Source: Cloeon dipterum
Lineage: Eukaryota > Arthropoda > Insecta > Ephemeroptera > Baetidae
DNA: 64,000 nucleotides
Direction: 5' to 3'
NCBI RefSeq assembly: GCF_949628265.1
Contig: NC_088786.1
Location: 19,675,681-19,739,680, forward strand
Shown piece after piece: positions 58,019 to 64,000 of the stretch (its first letter is position 1; every line of letters starts with the position of its first letter). Made by a program: the position numbers and the translations under genes. Below the pieces are notes generated by a model. The model did no database searches and was not told the DNA's origin. It was given only the letters and a program-made list of their open reading frames with translations.

Positions 58019-61000
58019 TCACTCTTCCACCAAGTCCCACAGCATGAGGGACGCGTCACTGCCGCCCACGGTCACCACGCTCTGGTCCAGCGAGAAGAAG
58101 CGGGCCGTCGTCAGGGTGTTGCTCTGGCCCTTCACCTCATTGTACTCTGCTCGCGGCGAAATGCACGGGTACCTGCAAAATACAAAGAGAAAATGTATAT
58201 TTTTAATAAAAAAAGCAACAAACGTTATACGAATGGATTTTATTTTATAACATTACTATCTGTTAAAATAAAGGATAAAATTCACCCGCAACTAGACCTA
58301 TATAGCGCAATTTCAAATATGTTATGAAAAGAAACTTCTTTTTTTCAAGATTTGACGGCCAGGAGTGGTACATCAAAATCTTTTTTTTTTCAGGGGATGA
58401 CTAATTAAAACACGTAAAATTTTGTAACTAAAATAATAGGTGCAAAATCGCTGTTAAAAAATCTATCGTGCAATCCATGCAATATACACATTCTTGTTAA
58501 GTACTTAAAAATACTTGGTCATCGACTATCTCATTTAAATTCAACACCGGAAAAAGTATTTGAGAAATTCAAATGATAGACAATATAGACCAACTGTTTT
58601 GAATTAATTTAAAAAAAAAACTAAAATATCATTCACTATATCTTTTGTAATGTTTGCCCACCATGAAAGCAATTGTAAAATTTATTTGCAAATACACTTA
58701 TTGGAAATTTTATAAAAGAAAAATGCAACAGAAAAATTGACCTTTTGTTATCTATTTAATTATTTGACAAATTAAATTTGCCGAAAGCTCTTTTCAGTTT
58801 AAAAGTTAGACAGCCAACCCCATCTCCTCAATTCTAAAATTTCTTAAACAAAAATTATTATAATTTTTTGTTCACTTGCAAACTTGCTCTTGCAGCGTTC
58901 TATACTTTAAAAGTATCATGTATCAAAAGAGTTGAAAAAACTTTACAATCAAATTAAGTTACGTGTACATTATCCTCGAAGGACCTTTACCCTGGCGTGC
59001 GGGCATAAAACATAAAATCGTGCCATTATCAAGTCACGCGTGCGTCTCATATTCCCGCGTTAATGAAAAACGTCTCATAAATCCAGCCGCAGCCTTCGAA
59101 TTATCAGAACCACCGAGTATGAATATTATAAATCTCATGTGGTGTGAGCGGAAAATGCAAATGAAAATGTGGTGGAGAAATTAATCAGTCCCTGACCTCT
59201 CCAAAAAAATGAGCGAATCGACGAAAGTGTAAAATATTTATGTTAAAACTGACCTGAATAATCGGAGATGGCCGTCGGTGTCGCCGACGATTAGCATGTC
59301 GTGGTTGCTTGAACGGTGGCTAGTCGAAATCGTGTTCCGCATCGGGTAGAACCGGTTGTTCCAAATTCCTGTAAAACGCATTAATCAGCAGTCACCCATC
59401 GACGTTTTATTGCAGGTTAAGCTCCTTTCGTTAAGAACGCTTTTTACGATCGGAAATTTTGCTCTGCCTCGAATTACAAATTTATGGCTCACATAAGAGG
59501 GTTACTGATCAAAATGTGAATTACAGACTATTTGCTCTGGTGAAAAAGATTAATTTTAAACGAATTTTTGCTCCATTTATACGGTTTATGTCAGACTTGT
59601 AGTCAGTTTTTCATATAACGTAAGAAAATTTGGAATTTTGGTAGAAAAAAAATATCGCACCTGATTAGCAAATTTTATGTTTCGATGCAAGCAATTTAGA
59701 CGTTTCAAATGGTAATGTGGCTCAAGTCTTAAAATTGCTCATTTAATACCTGAATAAAAATCAAAGACACAGTACAAATGGTCGATCGTCTCAAAATCGC
59801 AACCCCATACTCAATCTAATAATTGAATTCTGTAAATCTGAAAATTCAGATGAGTTTTTAACTAAAGTTTCCTGTGAAAACCCTTTAAACTGCTGATATG
59901 ATAAATTTATTTAATAAATTTTAAATATTGAATTTTTGAATATCGTAATTCCAGCTTTACGAAGTTTATCAATTTTTCTATGGATGAGCAGCTGCCAATG
60001 AATCGGACATTTTTACCGTGCTGAATAACAAATGTTTTTCATCATGCAATAAAACGATTTATTTCTAATGAATTCTGTAATTTGCAAGCATCATTCCGTT
60101 GAAGAAATACATTAATCAACAGAAGAAGGCAGAATTTTAATTAATAGCCTGATTTCGATTCAAAGCGTTGAATTGCAATAACAAAATAAATATTTACTCA
60201 CCGGCCATGCTGTATCCGAGGGTGCAGGTCTGCGTGAACCACTTGACGTCCTTCATGGCCGTGGGACTTTTTCCGCACGTCATCGTCTTCACGTCCCCTG
60301 CAACACACACACGCGCGCACGCACGCACGCAGATCGATAAATGCAAATCTCGACCCATTTCGGCAAGTAATCTCACAGTAAATGAGGTCAAACTCGGTGG
60401 TCACGGTCTGCAGGTAGTTGCTGTCCACGCTCCAGTCCATGCACGCCAGCGGGTAGTTGCCCTTGATTTTGTTGTACTTTTTGTACGAGAAGCCGTCCCT
60501 GCTCACCCGAAACAGGTACACGCTGCCGTTCTGGCTGCCGATCGCGATTATGTCCCCGACTGCAACGTGAAAGAAAAGGCACACGCGACACTCACCACGA
60601 CTGAATTAACAACGCAATTTTTCCATGCAAATGTGCTCCGATTGCGGAATAATGGATCGACTGTGATTGATGGAAATTGAAAAGGACGCAGGTTATTAGG
60701 CGGTCAAGGAACACCTTATTCCTGGCTGCAAAATTCATTTGGACATATTTTGTGTATTTCATAGAGACATTTGTGATAATTTTAAAATATTTAAATTAAT
60801 GAAAAATGTATAATGCGATATTCTGCCCTTTGAATTTGATTTATTTTTAGAATTGAGGTTTGATTTTTGTGCAAGAATAAAAAAATATTGAATTTGACCT
60901 ACTTACAATATTTATTTTATATTTATTGCTCACTTTAAATGTCTTTTTTTCGTTCAAATCGTTTTTAGTTTGCTCTCAAATTTTTGTTTTAAAAATATTT

Positions 61001-63985
61001 AAATTGTCTCAAGCAGCGAAGATATTTAGGAAGTACAAAGTGAACTGATTTTATCTTTGATCTGTATGTACACTCTGGTTCTGATAAAAAATATTGTCAT
61101 CATCATTAGTTAAATTGATACAACTATTAGCTCTTAAGAAATAAAAAAAAAATATGGCTGTCAGTCGAAAATTTAAAACAAAAGTAATATGGTTGTGAGA
61201 AACTTGAGCAAAATTTGTTGACTTTAAACAAATTTTCCAACAATTTTGAAAGAGGGAAAAACAATGACTCCAAATTTTTAGTTTAAATAAATACTTCTGT
61301 TTTAAATGGGAGAGAAGTGATTTGGCAATATAACTTAATTTTAAAAAAGGTGAACTCGTTGATGAAATAAAAATTATTGCAGTCAAAGTTTTATCCATCT
61401 CAAAATCAATTTTATGCTTAATTCGTAATGAGTATTAAAATAAATATTAAAAAAATTCGTAGCTTTATGCAAAATATCAGCATTTTTCGATGAAAAGGCC
61501 AAAAATGTTTGTTTTCTAGGAAAGAAATTTGTTTTTCGGTAAATTGTCTGAATTCACCTGGATTTAAATTTGCTTGAAATTTAATACCTCGCGTTAATTT
61601 GAACTTCGTAGCTCGTACTAGAAATACAATTATAAAACGCAGCCCCAGGGATGTATAAAGCATTTAAAAATATCTTTCCTTTAGTTCCCCAAATAAAATT
61701 ATAAAATTTCCTAATCGCATATAGTTAGCAAATGCACTTTAAAAATATCCTAGTAATAATCATAATCACCTAACAGGCTCAACAAAATTCCTTAAAATTA
61801 ATTTAAAATGTGTTTCACTCACTTGGACTGAAAGCGACGCAGTTTAGCGACGATCCGCAGACTCTGAATCGCGAGATGGGGTTGCCATTCTCAGAGTTGA
61901 TGACCAATAGGTGTCCGTCGCCCGTGCCGGCCGCCAACACGCCTCCATCAGGGTGGAAGCAAATAGACACGCACTCCATTTGCGTCTTCAAGAAAATTAT
62001 TTTACCTTTTTCCACTAAAAATCTTAGAAAAAATGGTACCTGCGTGCTCCAGATGAGGCCATTTCTACGCCAGAGGGCGATGCACTTGTCCTGGCCGGCC
62101 GTGGCGAACATTTCCTCGTCGGGGTGCGTGGCCAGGCCCACCAGCAATTTGTGGTGCCCGAATACCAACTACAAAATCAATCCAGAGTCGTGTAATGTAA
62201 TGCTAATCGCGTCCTTGGTAAATGCCATGCAAATTCTGACCTGATTGAACCGCCTTTGCAGCGAGCCCTCGAGAATATTGTTCTTGATCGTACCGATGTA
62301 CACGTTCCCGTCGTTCCTGCCCGGCCGCTGCGGGTAGATCGTCCGGATTCCACCTGCACTCTCGAGCAGCTGCAACGTTTAATTGAATTTTAAATTAATA
62401 AAAAGGGAAAATTGTTTTTAGATACATTTAAGAAAATAAGTTTTTATCAATGCATTTATTTAAAGACCTTGGGATTAATCAATATTTTGGAAGCAAATGG
62501 ATTAAATTGTTCTGTGGCGATTTTTTTCAAACAAACTTATTGGTTTTTTAACGACTGGGTCAAACAATTATTTCATTTATTAAAAATGGCGATAATTTTC
62601 GCATTCAGGGGCCTTTGAATTTTTCCCAACAAAATTTTTTCATTATGAACTCGAACCAAATTAAAAATTAATTCCCCTGCAAGACTAAAGTGACCTTTCT
62701 TCTCCTTAAAAGTAATTATTATAGTTATTGAGCTCCCTTTTCGAGATATCTACCATCCAATAAATTTTGAATTTATTAACTTGGAAAATATATAACCAAC
62801 CTTGGTCTCGGCAATTTTCTTGTAATTCTGCATGCTGTCCCAGGCAACCAGCCTCCTGTCCTTCTCCCCTCCGGACAGCAGAGTGCCTTCGGACAGCATG
62901 ACCAGCGAGCCGATCCCCCTCGCGTGGGCCTGGAAATAGAATTAGTTTTCGTTTTATGGTAACGTATCGGAAACTCTTCACCTCGAACTCAAGGCGCACA
63001 AAGTAGGACCCTTCGCTGTCGATGGAATAAATTGTGATAAATCCGTCGCTGTCGGCCGTGACGACGTCACCGTCCGGCTCGAATTGGAGGCAAACGATGT
63101 TGGTTGGCGATGGCTGCAAGTGAATGAATGAACTTAGCACCGATAGGAGTATTTTCACTGTCGATTTACTGGTTTTATGAGGTCTGTTCGCTCGAAGAAT
63201 CCGTCCTTGCGTCTCGTCCAAAAGGCCAAGTGGCTCTTGCCGTAGGTGATCACCAGATTGTCATCCAGCGGGTGGAATTGCGCCCCGGACAGCTCGTCTT
63301 GCAAAGTCTATGAGTTCAAAAATTGCGAAAATTCACTAGTAGATTATTTCATTTTTAATTAAAATTGTTGTGACTATAAGCGTTAATTTTTTTAAGAAAT
63401 GGAATTTAAATGATAACAATTAAATTAATTACTTATTAAAAACAACTTTTTTAGCCTTTTTAGAAACATTCCCTAGATTTAAATGGAAAATGTCCCATTT
63501 TCTTGTACAGTCAAGACGATATATTATATAAAAATTGTGCAAGGACATCAACTATAAAATCAATTAAGAGCACTTTGTTTAGCATAAACGCTTTTTGGAT
63601 AATCCCAACCGTCATCAGTTGATATTTAAATTAGCAAAATAATGTTACTCACCGCGACTTTTCCGAGTAAGTGACCCCACTGCCACTGCCAGACGGAAAG
63701 TATGCGCTCCCTGCCGCCGTCGACCGCCAAAGCGTAGCTTCCGCCGTTCTAAAATCACAGAAAAATCACGCTCAACCTCAGAGAGCCGCGCGTGTCACGT
63801 TCGCTAGACTTGCCAGTTGCGAGAAAGCGACCGCGGACACCTCGACGGAGAACTCGCCCATGCCGAAGACGTACAGGGTGAGCAGCGTCTCTGGGCTCCA
63901 AATGCGAACGTGCGCCTGCGTCTTCCGGTTGCGTCCCGCTTTTTGTCCCGACGCCACCATTTCCCGCGAAGGGTGCAGGTCCATG
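58019..63985 (-). CDS. EML-type WD40 microtubule-associated protein, C-terminal part, 12 exons (continues past right edge)
   Basis: Echinoderm microtubule-associated protein-like (EML) family, which binds tubulin through a tandem beta-propeller. Minus-strand exons: 63814-63985, 63653-63748, 63170-63307, 62982-63113, 62801-62929, 62241-62369, 62040-62168, 61823-61985, 60377-60559, 60202-60297, 59254-59368 and 58019-58172 (about 544 residues visible). EML landmarks: [17 protein letters not shown] then [133 protein letters not shown] and a final [17 protein letters not shown]. All joins keep phase. The HELP domain and N-terminus lie beyond 64000. The sequence is rather diverged from vertebrate EMLs, so the exact paralogue is open. 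Confidence 0.9.
58173..59253. other. Last EML intron
   Basis: 1,081 bp, AT-rich, bounded by CAG/GTCAG and TTTGCAG on the minus strand. A short mixed patch lies near 58.97-59.17 kb. No nested gene recognised. Confidence 0.45.
60298..60376 (-). other. 79-bp EML intron carrying a CA/CG microsatellite
   Basis: The intron between TAC-T and GG-GAC (restoring the Tyr-Trp-Asp of the WD repeat) contains an alternating GTGTGT/GCGTGC tract next to its acceptor TTGCAG. The tract partly replaces the polypyrimidine tract. Confidence 0.55.
60560..61822. other. EML intron, 1.26 kb
   Basis: AT-rich intron between coding exons. The 115-codon and 81-codon minus-strand frames in it are AT-rich and unrecognised. 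Nothing else seen. Confidence 0.45.
63749..63813 (-). other. GC-AG intron in the EML gene
   Basis: Exon 63814-63985 ends ...CAACTG and is followed by GCAAGT. No in-phase GT donor joins AFSQL to NGGSYALAV; the nearest GT (AA/GTCTAG) would break the frame. CTG/GCAAGT is the typical strong GC donor, and the acceptor is TTTTAG at 63749-63754. Intron length is 65 bp. Confidence 0.6.
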
Positions 63986-64000
63986 CTGAAATACATATTT

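Noticed and set aside
1..64000. CRISPR arrays, bacterial operons, prophage
   Set aside because: Introns, SINEs and animal gene families show nuclear eukaryotic DNA; no spaced short direct repeats were seen.

Overview
This is a eukaryotic window, most likely from an insect or another arthropod. Coding exons are GC-rich inside AT-rich DNA. Minimal introns of about 49-79 bp sit beside introns of 1-2.6 kb. Gene starts lie just behind 3' splice sites, and SINE, LTR and foldback-type repeats are scattered throughout. The protein genes are animal families, and the phosphatase begins with the N-terminus typical of insect Ppm1. The species cannot be fixed from the sequence.

Left part (about 1-37 kb): essentially a gene desert holding one recognisable gene, a group B Sox transcription factor on the minus strand (coding 7138-7872). 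The rest is AT-rich DNA with GC-richer islands and microsatellites, of the kind expected around a developmental regulator. It also holds many repeats: two tRNA-headed SINEs (11.2 and 16.4 kb); a cluster of three inverted and direct repeat copies around a broken coiled-coil gene (19.1-21.1 kb); foldback or MITE-like hairpins (11.6, 22.6, 26.7 and 33.4 kb); and a young 1,482-bp non-autonomous LTR element with two identical 302-bp LTRs, a 4-bp target duplication and a tRNA-Trp-type primer site (28455-29936).

Right part (about 37-64 kb): three multi-exon genes. Ppm1, a PP2C phosphatase, is on the minus strand (37148-42678, 6 coding exons, 312 aa). It is head-to-head with bin3/MEPCE, the 7SK RNA 5'-gamma-phosphate methyltransferase, on the plus strand (coding 48032-54471, 5 exons, 479 aa). 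A TATA/initiator promoter and an ATG-free 5' exon for bin3 are proposed near 43.55-43.81 kb. An EML-type WD40 microtubule-associated protein on the minus strand runs off the right edge (58019 to beyond 63985, 12 exons visible) and converges on bin3.

The most interesting signal is modular SINE structure. Four SINE copies share a central body. Three carry a tRNA-like head, while the copy at 55960-56358 carries a head plainly derived from 5S rRNA. Two different 3' tails are distributed across the heads, which suggests exchange of modules. Two other dispersed repeat families, with three copies each, were also recognised. No known pathway joins the host genes here; they are ordinary neighbours.
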